Counted from the first letter of the stretch, positions 16,776 to 26,370 are shown. The stretch is DNA of 64,000 nt from JASHVB01 sp963780805 (GCA_963780805.1 CAWADP010000025.1:1-64000), one strand, 5' to 3'. A program made the numbers and translations. Notes: generated by a model from the sequence alone, not told the origin.

Positions 16776-18166
16776 GCGACGCCGCCGCCACTGGTTTGCT
16801 GGACCGCGCCATCCGCCGGCTTTCCACCGTCTGGCGCGACATGGCCGCCAGCGTTTCCGCCGAACCGGACGAGCCGCTGGAGGCGCAGATGCGCGGCTGC
16901 CTGCACGGCCGCGGCGGCGAGGTCAGCGCCCGCAACCGCGCCGCCAAGCTGGCCCAGACCTACATCGCCGCGGACGACGCCGGCCGGAAGCATTTCCTGC
17001 GCACGCTGGCCGGGTTCGATTCAGATGCCGACGGCGTCGCCCACGCGTATGCCGAGGTGCAAAAGGCCGCCGATCCGGCCGACCGCGCCACCGCCACCGC
17101 GGACCTGCGCCAGGCGCTGGAGCCGCCGAGGCTGAAGCTGCTGACGCAGTTCACATCGATTCCGGACGGCCGCAAGTTCCTGGTGGATATGCGCGCCTTC
17201 CTGCTGAAGATCCGCAAGGAAGACCGCTTGCTCGCTGCGCTGGAGGCCGACCTGCGCAGCTTGCTCGCGGCATGGTTCGACATCGGCTTTTTGGAATTGA
17301 CCCGCATCGATTGGACCAGCCCGGCGGTGCTGCTGGAGAAGCTGGTCGATTATGAAGCGGTGCACGCAATCCGCTCCTGGCGCGATTTGAAGAACCGGCT
17401 GGATTCCGACCGCCGTTGCTATGCGTTCTTCCATCCGCGCATGCCCGGCGAGCCGCTGATATTCGTCGAAGTCGCCCTGGTCAAAGGCCTCTCAGGCAGC
17501 GTGCAAAGCCTGCTCGATGAAAAAGCGCCGGTGCAGGATCCGCGCGAGGCGGACACCGCAATCTTCTACTCAATCAGCAACTGCCAGCAGGGACTGGCAG
17601 GCATCAGCTTCGGCAATTTCCTGATCAAGCGCGTCGTGGAGTTGCTATCGACCGAATTCCGCAACCTCCGCACGTTCGCGACGCTGTCGCCGATTCCGGG
17701 GTATCGGCGTTGGTTGGACGAGAAGCTGGCGGCGAACGAGCCGGATTTGCTGTCAGCGGACGAGGCGGCGAGCCTGGGCTCCACCATGCCAATGGAAACG
17801 GGCGCGGCGTCGCTGGCGGCGATTGTGGCCAGACGCGGCTGGTGGCGCGATCCGGCGCTACGCAAGACCGCCGAGCCGGTGCTGGTGCGGCTCTGTGCCC
17901 GTTACCTGGTCAACGAAACTGCGCCGGGGAACAAGAAGCGTGCACGTGATCCGGTGGCGCATTTCCACCTGTCGAACGGCGCGCGGGTGGAGCGGCTGAG
18001 CATGTTGGGGGACACGTCGGAGAAGGGAGCGAAGGAAAGCGCCACGCTGATGGTGAACTACCTCTACGATCCGGCGAAGATCGAGGACTGGCACGAAGAT
18101 TATGCCGGTCAGGGCCGGCGCAACGCATCGACGACGGTGCGGAAGCTGGCGCGCGGCTGGGGGTGA
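16772..18166 (+). CDS. Malonyl-CoA decarboxylase
   Basis: 464 residues. Converts malonyl-CoA to acetyl-CoA and CO2. An N-terminal helical domain (residues 1 to about 160) precedes a GNAT-like catalytic domain. Conserved stretches are HPRMPGEPLIFVEVAL, TAIFYSISNCQQGLAGISFG (containing the catalytic Ser region), FATLSPIPGYRRWL, and near the C-terminus DPVAHFHLSNGARVERL (catalytic His) and KGAKESATLMVNYLYD. Translationally coupled to the upstream repair gene. No malonate uptake or malonyl-CoA synthetase genes are adjacent. Its stop codon is also the first three bases of a 17-bp tandem repeat. Confidence 0.93.
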   Translation: MSDAAATGLLDRAIRRLSTVWRDMAASVSAEPDEPLEAQMRGCLHGRGGEVSARNRAAKLAQTYIAADDAGRKHFLRTLAGFDSDADGVAHAYAEVQKAADPADRATATADLRQALEPPRLKLLTQFTSIPDGRKFLVDMRAFLLKIRKEDRLLAALEADLRSLLAAWFDIGFLELTRIDWTSPAVLLEKLVDYEAVHAIRSWRDLKNRLDSDRRCYAFFHPRMPGEPLIFVEVALVKGLSGSVQSLLDEKAPVQDPREADTAIFYSISNCQQGLAGISFGNFLIKRVVELLSTEFRNLRTFATLSPIPGYRRWLDEKLAANEPDLLSADEAASLGSTMPMETGAASLAAIVARRGWWRDPALRKTAEPVLVRLCARYLVNETAPGNKKRARDPVAHFHLSNGARVERLSMLGDTSEKGAKESATLMVNYLYDPAKIEDWHEDYAGQGRRNASTTVRKLARGWG

Positions 18167-18248
18167 TGCAGCAGGGCTGGTGATGCAGCAGGGCTGGTGA
18201 TGCAGCAGGGCTGGTGATGCAGCAGGGCTGGTGATGCAGCAGGGCTAC
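18164..18248. repeat. 17-bp minisatellite, five copies
   Basis: Five contiguous copies of TGATGCAGCAGGGCTGG, four identical and the last ending CTAC. The first TGA is the malonyl-CoA decarboxylase stop codon. The array ends 11 bases before the next gene's 3' end (18260, convergent). Confidence 0.95.
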
Positions 18249-18259
18249 TGACGCCGCTG

Positions 18260-18956
18260 CTATTTCAGCACGGCGAGCGCGGCAAGCCCGCTGGCATACG
18301 CCGCCAGAAGCGCACCAAAGACGAGCCACATGTAGGCCCTGTTCGGTATGTCGGCCAGCTTCGTCTCCATCCCGCCGATCTTGCCCTCGATCCGGTCCAT
18401 TCTTGTGGCGCTCCGGTCCATTCGCACCTCGATCCTGTCGATCCTGGCATCGACCGCGTCGACCCGGCGCCCCACTCCCTCGACTTTGGCTTCGACCCCT
18501 TCGATCTTCGCTTCGACGCCGTCGATCCTGGCTTCGACACCGTCGATCCTGGAGTCGATCCTCGTTTCGACGCCGTCGATCCTGGAGTCGATCCTCGCTT
18601 CGACGCCGTCGATCCTGGAGTCGATTTCTGATCTCGACGCCGTCGATCCTGGAATCGATCCTGACCTCGACGCCGTCGATCCTGGAGTCGATCCTGGCCT
18701 CGACGCCGTCGATCCTGGCGTCCAGTTTGGTCTCCACCCGGACCACATCGGCCTTCACAGCCGCAACGTCGGCTTTGACCTCGGCGATGTCGGCCTTGGT
18801 GGCGAGATAAGGGAACTGCGCATCCATGCGCGTTACCATCACCATCAGGTTGCCGAGCATCCCCTTGATATCGTGCACGTCGCCCTCTAGCCGTGAAACC
18901 CGCGTGGCCAGGGCATCGTAAGCACCCCCGTTCGGGGGTTCAACCGGGTTGTCCAC
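18260..18956 (-). CDS. Coiled-coil repeat protein with C-terminal membrane anchor (one-base shift)
   Basis: Predicted about 231 residues after correcting one base. N-terminus from GTG at 18956 (MDNPVEPPNGGAYDALATRV), then a long parallel coiled coil made of 11-residue units such as ARIDSRIDGVE and related KIEGVEAKVEG, then one membrane helix at the end (AYMWLVFGALLAAYASGLAALA). The coding DNA is itself a minisatellite of about 33 bp. The frame breaks at the TTT run 18625-18627; removing one base joins the two halves. Tail-anchored proteins of this design are common but functionally undefined; a scaffold or spacer role is a guess. Confidence 0.75.
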
Positions 18957-19013
18957 TCGTCGTCGCTCCTACTTTGTCAGGCGCAGTTCCAGGCGCAACA
19001 AGCAAAGCAACGG

Positions 19014-21050
19014 TTAACCCGAGTTGAGCTCTCGCAGCACTTCGTTCTCGGTCAGGATCTGCGGTAGCACCACCGGCTTGCCGTCGTGCGGCGGGTAATA
19101 GACATACAGCGGCACGCCGTCCCGCCCGTACTCGCGCAGGAAATTCGAAATCGCCGGATTCTGCCGCGTCCAGTCACCTTCCAAATACGCCACGTGGTTC
19201 GCGGCGAACGCATGCTGCACCTCGGTGCTGGAAATCGCCACGCGTTCGTTCACCAGGCAGGTCACACACCAGGCCGCCGTCATGTTGACGAACACCGGCC
19301 GGCCCGCGGCGCGCAACGCGGCGAGGCGGGTGGGGGAAAACGGCTCGGCGCCCGCGGTGATACCCGCGGCGGCCGGCGCGGTGGGGGCGACCGCGATCCC
19401 ACTCAGCACGGCGCCGGCCAGCAGTACCGCCGCTACCGCGGCCGATTGGCCGAGCCGGCGATGGCGGCTGGGCGCGCTCTGGCTGATGCCCAGCACCCAG
19501 GCCGCGAAACCCAGCAAGACGAAGCCCGCGCCGGTGCCTAGCACGCCGGCCGATCCCGCTTCCTGGCTGACCACCCACAGCAACCAGGCGGCGGCGCCGT
19601 ACATCGGGAAGGCGAGGCCCTGCTTCAGAACCTCCATCCAGCGCCCCGGCCGAGGCGCGAGCCGCGCCAGCGCCGGCACCCCCGAGAACGCCGCATAGGG
19701 TGCCGCCAAACCCAGTCCCATCACCAGGAACACCAGCAGGGTTTCGGCCGGCGGGGCGGCCAACCCGGCGGCAACCGCGACGCTCATGAACGGCGCGGTG
19801 CAGGGGGTCGCCACCAACACCGCCAGCAAGCCGGTGAAGAAGCTGCCAAGGTGCCCGCCGCGGGCGGCCAGCGCGCTGCCGGTGCCGGCCATGCCGGCGC
19901 CGACCTCGAACACGCCGGACAGGTTCAGTCCCACCCCGAACAGCAGCCAGGCCATGGCCGCCACGAACACCGGCGAGGCGAACTGGAACCCCCAGCCGGC
20001 CGCCGCCCCGGCCGCCCGAGCGGCCAACAACACGCCGGCAAGCGCCGCGAAGGTCGCCAGCACGCCGGCGGTGTAGAACAGGGCATGGGCCCGTGCCTGG
20101 CCGCGCGCGGCGCCCTGGGCGAGCGCCACAGCCTTCATTGCCAGGATCGGAAAGACGCAGGGCATCAGGTTCAGGATCAACCCACCCAGGAAGGCAAAGA
20201 CCAGCACGCGGCGCAGTGGCGGGAAGGCTGGCGGCGGCGCGGGGCCGCCAGTGGCGTGCAGCGCGACATCCGTCTCCAGGCCAGAGTGGTCGCGCACCGA
20301 AAGGATGCCTGACAAACCGGCATCCGGCTTCGCATCCTTCGGCAGCTTCAGCGACAGCACGAACCCGCCTCGCCGCACCGACAGCGGTTGCGCCGCGTCG
20401 TCGTCGATCATGCCGTCGCGGTCGGGGATGAACCAGGCATCCGTGACGGTGGAGGGCTCCAGTTCCGGGCCCTGTACCCACAGCGATCCATCCGGCGCGA
20501 TCTGTGCCTGCCAGGGCGAGGGCCGGGGCACCGCGCGGTCATGTGCCGCGAACAGCGGCGCCTGGGCGGAAGGCGCCGGCGTGCCGGGCCGCAGGTCGAG
20601 GCGGAAGGTCGCCTCCTCCGGCACGCAGATCTGTTTGCAGACCAGCCAGCGCGCGTGCGCCTGGATCGCGACCGGACCAGAGGTGGCGGGTGGCGTAATG
20701 GTGACCGGCAGGAGGACGTCGCCGGTATAGGCGTAGGTCATCACTGGCCCCTCGGCGATGCGGCGCGGCGTGGGCCATGCGATCGGGCCGGACACGGCGC
20801 CTGCCGGCAAGGTCAGATCGAACGAGGGCGCGACCCCGGCGTCTCCCGGGTTGTGCCAGTAGGTGTGCCAGCCGGGCGCCAGGCGAAAATACAGGCCGAC
20901 GCGGAACGGCTTGCCGGGGGCGACGGCGTCGGTATCGGATACCAGGGCGACCGTGTCGCGGCTGCTGCTGGCCGGCACGCTTTGCATTGCGGCAACGGGG
21001 CCGGCCGCCAGCAGGAGGCAGAGCAGGACAAGCGCAAGCAGGCGTCGCAT
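19014..21050 (-). CDS. dsbD: DsbD-type protein-disulfide reductase
   Basis: 678 residues. Signal peptide (MRRLLALVLLCLLLAAGPVAA core); periplasmic N-terminal domain with the Cys pair VCKQICVPE; a central eight-helix electron-transfer domain (LNLMPCVFPILAMK, then ATPCTAPFM, each with a membrane Cys); and a C-terminal thioredoxin-like domain with AAWCVTCLVNE. It passes electrons from cytoplasmic thioredoxin across the inner membrane to periplasmic partners. The ATG at 21050 follows a GGAGAA box and a clean signal peptide; upstream extension through the local repeats is rejected. Thioredoxin reductase is encoded elsewhere in this window (49906-50887). Confidence 0.93.
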   Translation of the reverse strand: MRRLLALVLLCLLLAAGPVAAMQSVPASSSRDTVALVSDTDAVAPGKPFRVGLYFRLAPGWHTYWHNPGDAGVAPSFDLTLPAGAVSGPIAWPTPRRIAEGPVMTYAYTGDVLLPVTITPPATSGPVAIQAHARWLVCKQICVPEEATFRLDLRPGTPAPSAQAPLFAAHDRAVPRPSPWQAQIAPDGSLWVQGPELEPSTVTDAWFIPDRDGMIDDDAAQPLSVRRGGFVLSLKLPKDAKPDAGLSGILSVRDHSGLETDVALHATGGPAPPPAFPPLRRVLVFAFLGGLILNLMPCVFPILAMKAVALAQGAARGQARAHALFYTAGVLATFAALAGVLLAARAAGAAAGWGFQFASPVFVAAMAWLLFGVGLNLSGVFEVGAGMAGTGSALAARGGHLGSFFTGLLAVLVATPCTAPFMSVAVAAGLAAPPAETLLVFLVMGLGLAAPYAAFSGVPALARLAPRPGRWMEVLKQGLAFPMYGAAAWLLWVVSQEAGSAGVLGTGAGFVLLGFAAWVLGISQSAPSRHRRLGQSAAVAAVLLAGAVLSGIAVAPTAPAAAGITAGAEPFSPTRLAALRAAGRPVFVNMTAAWCVTCLVNERVAISSTEVQHAFAANHVAYLEGDWTRQNPAISNFLREYGRDGVPLYVYYPPHDGKPVVLPQILTENEVLRELNSG

Positions 21051-21539
21051 CGGTTCTCCGGGAGCGCGCTCCTGTTGAGCGGACGCCGCTGCGCACTGTG
21101 CCAGATTTCCGGCTGATCGGCCAGTTGTTGCCGGGACTGTCTTGCCAAGAGGATGCCCCGCCCCTGCTGCGGCGACACCCCCCGCTGCGGTGACGCCTCG
21201 CGCCGGCCGCGGCGACTCCCCGAGCCTGCCCGTGGCGACACCCCGCGCTGCGGTGACGCCCCCCGCTGCGGTGACGCCCCGCCCCTGCGGTGGCGACACC
21301 CCCCGATGCGGTGACGCCTCCCGCCGGCCGCGACGACAGCCCGCGCCTGCCGCGACGACGCGCCTTCACCCGGCGGCATTTGCCGGGAGGTCATCCCTGC
21401 CCGCTATCCAGCCGACATCTATTGCGCTGACACGGTGCGACGCAGGCGCCTGGCGAACCGCATCGTGCTGGCACATCGCTTGCCTCTGCGGGCCATCATG
21501 AAGCCGCACACGCCAAAGCGCTGACAGGAGAGTAGCACG
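21051..21539. repeat. Degenerate minisatellite and intergenic region
   Basis: From about 21150 to 21345 the DNA consists of decayed units built on CGCTGCGGTGACGCC and GGCGACACCCCC. It gives rise to long spurious open frames on both strands. The remaining bases up to the motA start show only a plausible GGAG box near 21527. Confidence 0.75.
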
Positions 21540-22463
21540 GTGAAGCCCATCAACTCGCGGACGAGGCAGACCTCCGCGCTGGCGCCCATGCTTGGGGTAA
21601 TGTTCAGCCTGATTCTCCTGACCGCCGCCACCGCGACCAGCGCGAATGGAGTTTCATCGCTGGTCAGCCTCGGCGGCCTGGTCATCGTCTTCGGCGGCAT
21701 GTCCACGACCGCCTTCATGAGCTTCCCGGCAGAGGATGTCCGTCAGGCCATCCGCAGCATCGTGGCGATGCTCAAGGGCGTCGCAGCCGACCCGCTCCAC
21801 GACGACCTTCGGCGGGACCTGGAGGACATCGTCGGCTGGGCCCGTATCGGCTTCGAAAAGGGCACGCGCGGCCTCGAGCGTGGCTTGCCGGGACAGGGCG
21901 TCCCCGACCCGCTGATGCGGTATGGCCTCAATCTCGTCGTGAGCGACTACACCGAACCTGATGTCCGCGCGATGATGAAGACCGCCGCCGACCTCAATTA
22001 CGAGCGCGGCTGTGTCCCGGTCGACGTGCTGCGCGGCATGAGCAGCCATGCGCCTGCGTTCGGCATGGTTGGTACTTTGGTTGGAATGGTCTCGATGCTG
22101 CACGACCTGCAAGACAATGCGGGCGCCATCGGTGCGGCGCTGGCAATCGCTTTCCTGTGCACGCTGTACGGCGTCCTGGCCGCTCGCATGATCACCATGC
22201 CGGCGGCATCATGGCTGGAACAGCAGGTGGAGCGGCGGCGCCTGCGGGACGAATTGATCGCCGAGGCCATGGCCTTGCTGGCCTGCAGAAAGCCGCCGAC
22301 GTTCGTCCGGGACCGGCTGAACGGCTTTCTGCCGCCGCAGGCGCATAACTACTTCAGCGTCATCGGCCGCGCCGACGATACCGGACCTGACCGTCGCGCC
22401 ATTCAATCCGAACGCGACGAAAAGGTGCAACTGCTTCCCTCGCTGCGGGTCATCAAGGGATGA
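21540..22463 (+). CDS. motA: MotA-family flagellar stator protein
   Basis: 307 residues, with four membrane segments (about 15-35, 40-60, 168-188, 193-213). The large cytoplasmic loop between TM2 and TM3 carries charged residues for rotor contact. TM3 reads HAPAFGMVGTLVGMVSML, the hallmark of MotA/PomA, including the Pro of the ion path. It starts with GTG 11 bases after GGAG. It overlaps motB by ATGA (22460-22463), so the stator subunits are translated together. No other flagellar genes are in the window. Confidence 0.88.
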   Translation: MKPINSRTRQTSALAPMLGVMFSLILLTAATATSANGVSSLVSLGGLVIVFGGMSTTAFMSFPAEDVRQAIRSIVAMLKGVAADPLHDDLRRDLEDIVGWARIGFEKGTRGLERGLPGQGVPDPLMRYGLNLVVSDYTEPDVRAMMKTAADLNYERGCVPVDVLRGMSSHAPAFGMVGTLVGMVSMLHDLQDNAGAIGAALAIAFLCTLYGVLAARMITMPAASWLEQQVERRRLRDELIAEAMALLACRKPPTFVRDRLNGFLPPQAHNYFSVIGRADDTGPDRRAIQSERDEKVQLLPSLRVIKG

Positions 22464-23416
22464 AGGACCGCGGGCATGTCGGGCGCCGGCGAGCCACGGG
22501 TGGACAGGCCAGGCATGCCGACGACTGGCTGATGACCTATGCCGACACCATCACGTTGCTGCTTTGTCTGTTCGCGGTCCTGTTGGCGGTGCATCTTTCG
22601 AACGTACCGCGCGGCTCCGACACGGTTGCTTCGGTTGCTTCAGGCACGCCATCCGCGAGTTTGCCGGACCGCTTCGTGCAGGAGAGCTTCGTGATCGTGC
22701 CGCCGCGCGAGGCGAGTCCCGACGACGATTCGGACGACGCCGCAACGGCGACCTCCGCCGGCACGGGCCGGGAGGCCCCGGCTGACAGCGGCATGGCCAC
22801 GGCACCGACATCGGCTCCTGACGTAACCGCCGACCTTGCCGCGGTTGCGCAACCCGCCCCTGCCGCGGGACCCCACGTGCCGGCCGCGCCCGTTGTCCCA
22901 TTGCCATCCACATCACGCCCCACGGCCGGCGATAGCCACACGCCCTTAGCGTCGCCGCAGGTCACGACAGCGATGCCAACCATGGCCAACGGCCGGCCGG
23001 CGCCAACGGGCGCTCGCATCGTGACCTTCCAGTTCAGCAGCGCCGCATTCTTTGCCACCGGTTCCGCCACGTTGAGCGGCGCCGGGCGCACCATTCTGGG
23101 AGGCTTGATCGGCCGGCTCCAATCCCCGGAGTTCACAGGCTACCGCATCACCGTTGAAGGTCATACCGACGACGAACCGGTCAGCACCCTGCAGTTTCCG
23201 TCCAATTGGGAATTGTCCACGGCCCGCGCCGCGGCGGTCGTGCGCTTTTTGCTCGACCAGGGGATTGCGGCACGGCGGGTGCGTGCTGCGGGCTACGCCG
23301 ACACCCGTCCCCTGGCGCCCAATCGCGATGCCGAAGGACATCCCATTCCACAAAACCAGGCGAGGAACCGCCGCGTCGTCATCGAGTTGGAGAAGATCGA
23401 TCGCGGCAGCGACTAG
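22460..23416 (+). CDS. motB: MotB-family stator protein with OmpA-like peptidoglycan-binding domain
   Basis: 318 residues. One membrane helix at about 22-45, DDWLMTYADTITLLLCLFAV, with the ion-binding Asp29 in YAD; an unusually long Ala/Pro/Thr-rich periplasmic linker (about 50-180); and an OmpA domain with ITVEGHTDDEPV, NWELSTARAAAVVRFLL and NRRVVIELEK. The fold seems complete. The TAG stop at 23414-23416 overlaps the first two bases of the IS1380 left end (AGCCCATC from 23415), so the insertion lies exactly at the gene's end and may have trimmed a few codons. Confidence 0.88.
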   Translation: MKDRGHVGRRRATGGQARHADDWLMTYADTITLLLCLFAVLLAVHLSNVPRGSDTVASVASGTPSASLPDRFVQESFVIVPPREASPDDDSDDAATATSAGTGREAPADSGMATAPTSAPDVTADLAAVAQPAPAAGPHVPAAPVVPLPSTSRPTAGDSHTPLASPQVTTAMPTMANGRPAPTGARIVTFQFSSAAFFATGSATLSGAGRTILGGLIGRLQSPEFTGYRITVEGHTDDEPVSTLQFPSNWELSTARAAAVVRFLLDQGIAARRVRAAGYADTRPLAPNRDAEGHPIPQNQARNRRVVIELEKIDRGSD

Positions 23417-25034
23417 CCCATCTTATTCATCGCATAGCAGGGATTCGCTGGCGGGCATGGTACAACGTCCTGGAATCGCTTAGAGTTTGGGTGCTGACGC
23501 CAACCCAAGCACCGGGACAGAATCTGCCATGCCCGCCACTGACGACGATACGCTGCTGCCATTCTCGCTGCCAAGTATTTGCCACAAGAAGGTGACCGCA
23601 GCGTTCGATGGCGGCCTGATCAGTTCCGATGGCGGCGTGCTTCTGCTGGCCGGTGCTGACAAACGGCTCGGCCTGATCGAGGCGATGGCGGCAATCATCC
23701 CCGACCACCGCGATCCGACCAAGATCACTCATACGATGCCGGACATCCTGCGTGCGCGCATCCTGGCCATCGCCTGCGGCTATTCGGATGCCGACGACCT
23801 GGATGATCTGCGTAAGGACCCAGCGTTCAAACTTGCCTGTGGGCGGCTGCCTGAAAGCGGTGACGACCTGGCCTCGCAGCCAACCATGTCACGCTGGGAG
23901 AACGCCCCGGATCTGCGCACTCTGATCCGCCTGACCTACGCCATGGTGGATCTGTGGTGCGGCAGCTACTGGCGTCCACCCAAAGCCATCACGCTTGATA
24001 TCGACGACACCGCCGACACCGTGCATGGCCATCAACAGCTCTCACTGTTCAACGCCCACTACGATGAGCGCTGCTTCCTGCCGATCCATATATATGACGC
24101 GGCGACCGGGCACTGCGTCCTTACCATCCTGCGGCCGGGCAAAACCCCTGACGGCAAGGAGGTTCGCGCCCACCTGCGCCGGCTGGTGCGGCGCATCCGG
24201 CAGCACTGGCCGGCCACCCGCATCACCATTCGCGGCGACAGCCACTATGGACGGCGCGAGGCGATGGATTGGTGCGAGCAGAACGGCGTCCGCTACATCT
24301 TCGGTCTGTCGACCAACGCGGTTCTCGCCGATCAGGTCTTTGCCAAGACGGATGCCGTCTGCGTTCGGCGCGCGGTCGGCAACCTCGATGTGGTGCGCGA
24401 CTACGTCGCGACCCGCTACGCCGCGAAATCCTGGCGGCATGCCCGCCGTGTTGTGGCGCGGATTGAGGCGACACGGAAAGGCCTCGACGTGCGCTACGTC
24501 GTCACCAACATCACCCATGGTACCCCCGAGTGGCTTTACGACAGCCTCTATTGTGCCCGTGGCCAGGCGGAGAACCTGATCAAGCGCCACAAGAGCCAAC
24601 TGGCCTCCGACCGGACCAGTTGCCGCTCGCCGCTCGCCAACCAGATGCGGCTGATCCTCCACACCGCCGCGTATTGGCTGATGCGGACAGTGCGTGACAC
24701 GATTCCCAAGCCGCAGCCACTGGCCAGCGGCGAATTCTCCACCATCCGGCTGCGGTTGCTGAAGATTGCCGTGCGCATCAAGGAGACCGCGAGCCGGGTC
24801 AGGCTGGCGTTCGCCGCCAACTGCCCGGATGCGGCGCTGTTTCGCGACCTGGTTGGCGCACTGATCCTGCGCCCGACGTGACCGGTGGGGCGGACGCCCC
24901 GTCGGAACCCCTCCTGATCAACCCCTGGCGCCTCACAGATATGGACGGAAATGCGGGTCGACCAGCCGGAGCGGATCTGCATCCGGCCACATTACCATAG
25001 CATTATCAGTGCGATGCCGACTTATCCGGTGAAT
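23415..25034 (+). mobile_element. IS1380-family insertion sequence
   Basis: About 1620 bp bounded by inverted ends AGCCCATCTTATTCA (23415-23429) and its exact complement TGAATAAGATGGGCT (25020-25034), enclosing one transposase gene. Size and single gene fit the IS1380 family. I find no identical target duplication: CTAG/GACT on the left and GAGA/CTGA on the right do not match, so the element may be old, recombined, or its exact borders differ by a base or two. Confidence 0.9.
23529..24881 (+). CDS. IS1380 family transposase
   Basis: 450 residues, full length for the family. DDE-type catalytic core: first Asp in ITLDIDDTADTVHG, second in IRGDSHYGRREAMDW, and Glu in CARGQAENLIKRHKSQLA. The N-terminus (KKVTAAFDGGLISSDGGVLLL) is the conserved IS1380 start. 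ATG at 23529. No frameshift is seen, so the copy could be active. Confidence 0.95.
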   Translation: MPATDDDTLLPFSLPSICHKKVTAAFDGGLISSDGGVLLLAGADKRLGLIEAMAAIIPDHRDPTKITHTMPDILRARILAIACGYSDADDLDDLRKDPAFKLACGRLPESGDDLASQPTMSRWENAPDLRTLIRLTYAMVDLWCGSYWRPPKAITLDIDDTADTVHGHQQLSLFNAHYDERCFLPIHIYDAATGHCVLTILRPGKTPDGKEVRAHLRRLVRRIRQHWPATRITIRGDSHYGRREAMDWCEQNGVRYIFGLSTNAVLADQVFAKTDAVCVRRAVGNLDVVRDYVATRYAAKSWRHARRVVARIEATRKGLDVRYVVTNITHGTPEWLYDSLYCARGQAENLIKRHKSQLASDRTSCRSPLANQMRLILHTAAYWLMRTVRDTIPKPQPLASGEFSTIRLRLLKIAVRIKETASRVRLAFAANCPDAALFRDLVGALILRPT

Positions 25035-25311
25035 AAGATGGGCTGAGAAGTCTCTGGCTCGACTGGAAACGCCGGCCGCTGCCAGGCTGCTGCCTGGGGG
25101 CGGCGGTGTTATGATTGCCAATGCCCGCGAGGCTGATGCGGACGACCGTCCTGCTTTATCATAAAGGAAAAGGCAGCAATTCAAGTTTCGGGCGCCGGAG
25201 GCAAGGGTCGGTACGGAAAGGTTGGCCCGGCACGAATCAGGATGGCGGGACCGCCACGTGGTGGCCCCGTTCATTGCACTGGAATTGCACCAAAATGCGC
25301 CGCGCGACCGC

Positions 25312-26370
25312 TCAGGTCGGGCTGGCGCGGGCGGCGTAGCACGGGCGCGGCAGCGGCAGACGCCGCGGGCCGCCGGACAACAAACCGCGGAAGAGCGAGC
25401 GGCAGAAGTGGAGCAGCTGGAGACAGCAACGGACCAAGGGTTGGCTGCCATAGCGGAACGATCGGGAAGCGAACAACGGCCGGCAGCGGCGCAAGACTGA
25501 TCCGGGCAGGGAAGTGGTGTCTGGCGCGGTCTCCCATTGCGCGCGAGCGTCATTGCCGGCGCAGCGAAGCAATCTCCCGGAAGCGAGGTGTGAACTCTCC
25601 GGGAGATTGCTTCGCTGCGCTCGCAATGACAGCTCGGCCGCCAGTGCTTCGGGCAGCGACGCCGTGGACATCAGCGGCACGTCCGCCAACGCCTCGGCTG
25701 GCATGTGCGGCAACGCCTCGGCCGGCGATGCTGCCGCCAGCGGGTCCGGCGCTGCGACCGGCGCGTCGGGCGGTGCCACCGCCGGCCCTGCGGCCGGCAC
25801 AGCGTCACCGACCGCGGCGGCCAAGCGGCCCCACAGTTTGGAAAACACCTCCCCGGCGTCCCCCATGCCCGCTTCGGCCGGCATGACAGCGGCGATGTGC
25901 TCGGCGAGCACGGCATATAGCAGAGTCAGCATCTCAGGATCACATTCCTCGAGCGGGGTGTTGAGGAACGTGCAGAATTCGGGGGTGAGGCCGGGGAATG
26001 CCTCCGGGGTGAAGGGCGCGTCGCCGTCGGGGAGCAGGGCGTAGTTGAACCGCGTGGGCCGGCGGCCGCGGCCGGACAGACGCGCGAGCCAGCCCGGCGA
26101 GGCTGACCGGTCTGGCGTGAAGGGGGAAGCGGTGCGCGGCTGGCCGGGCAGATGCTCGGGCGCGGGTGCGGGGCGAGGGTCCGGGTCGCGCGCCACGGGG
26201 TGGTCGATGTCGGGTTGCGGCGCGGCCGGGCGTCGCCGGCCGGTCGCGAGGGTCATGCCGCCAGTGATCGCGCTGCGCACCGCGCCGCCGAGGCGGCGGA
26301 CGAGGCGCGCACCAACCCCTTGGTGGGGCTGCGAAGGAAGATCGGGGAGGGAAAGCGCGGCTGTTGACAT
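25312..26370 (-). CDS. Hypothetical protein with a repeat-derived C-terminal segment
   Basis: 352 residues, not recognised. The N-terminus is MSTAALSLPDLPSQPHQGVG, followed by a basic segment, a Pro-rich stretch, and a more conserved-looking middle (FPGLTPEFCTFLNTPLEECD, LYAVLAEHIAAVMPAEAG). From about residue 245 the frame runs through a family II repeat (25550-25630), giving LRAQRSNLPESS...GRLLRCAGNDA, a translation seen wherever this repeat enters genes, and then low-complexity sequence. The original C-terminus has probably been replaced. The overall style (MST start, acidic patch, membrane-less, Pro-rich) recalls the hypothetical gene at 41055-41836. No partner gene. Confidence 0.5.
   Translation of the reverse strand: MSTAALSLPDLPSQPHQGVGARLVRRLGGAVRSAITGGMTLATGRRRPAAPQPDIDHPVARDPDPRPAPAPEHLPGQPRTASPFTPDRSASPGWLARLSGRGRRPTRFNYALLPDGDAPFTPEAFPGLTPEFCTFLNTPLEECDPEMLTLLYAVLAEHIAAVMPAEAGMGDAGEVFSKLWGRLAAAVGDAVPAAGPAVAPPDAPVAAPDPLAAASPAEALPHMPAEALADVPLMSTASLPEALAAELSLRAQRSNLPESSHLASGRLLRCAGNDARAQWETAPDTTSLPGSVLRRCRPLFASRSFRYGSQPLVRCCLQLLHFCRSLFRGLLSGGPRRLPLPRPCYAARASPT
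25550..25630. repeat. Interspersed palindromic repeat, family II
   Basis: Arms GCGAAGCAATCTCCCGG and CCGGGAGATTGCTTCGC around GTGTGAACT, ending CATTG/CAATG. Related copies lie at 58733-58829 and 59922-60000. This copy sits inside an open reading frame. Confidence 0.88.

Noticed and set aside
18164..18248. CRISPR array
   Set aside because: Contiguous 17-bp units without spacers, and no cas genes.
21051..21299. N-terminal extension of DsbD
   Set aside because: It runs through a decayed minisatellite; ATG 21050 has a ribosome binding site and a proper signal peptide.
23411..25040. Target site duplication of the IS1380 element
   Set aside because: Flanking 3-5 bases do not match at any border choice I tried.
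25222..25500. Small plus-strand frame with AEERAAEVEQLETATDQG
   Set aside because: Looks mildly coiled-coil but starts with TTG, has no homologue I recognise and is antisense to the hypothetical gene's C-terminal part.
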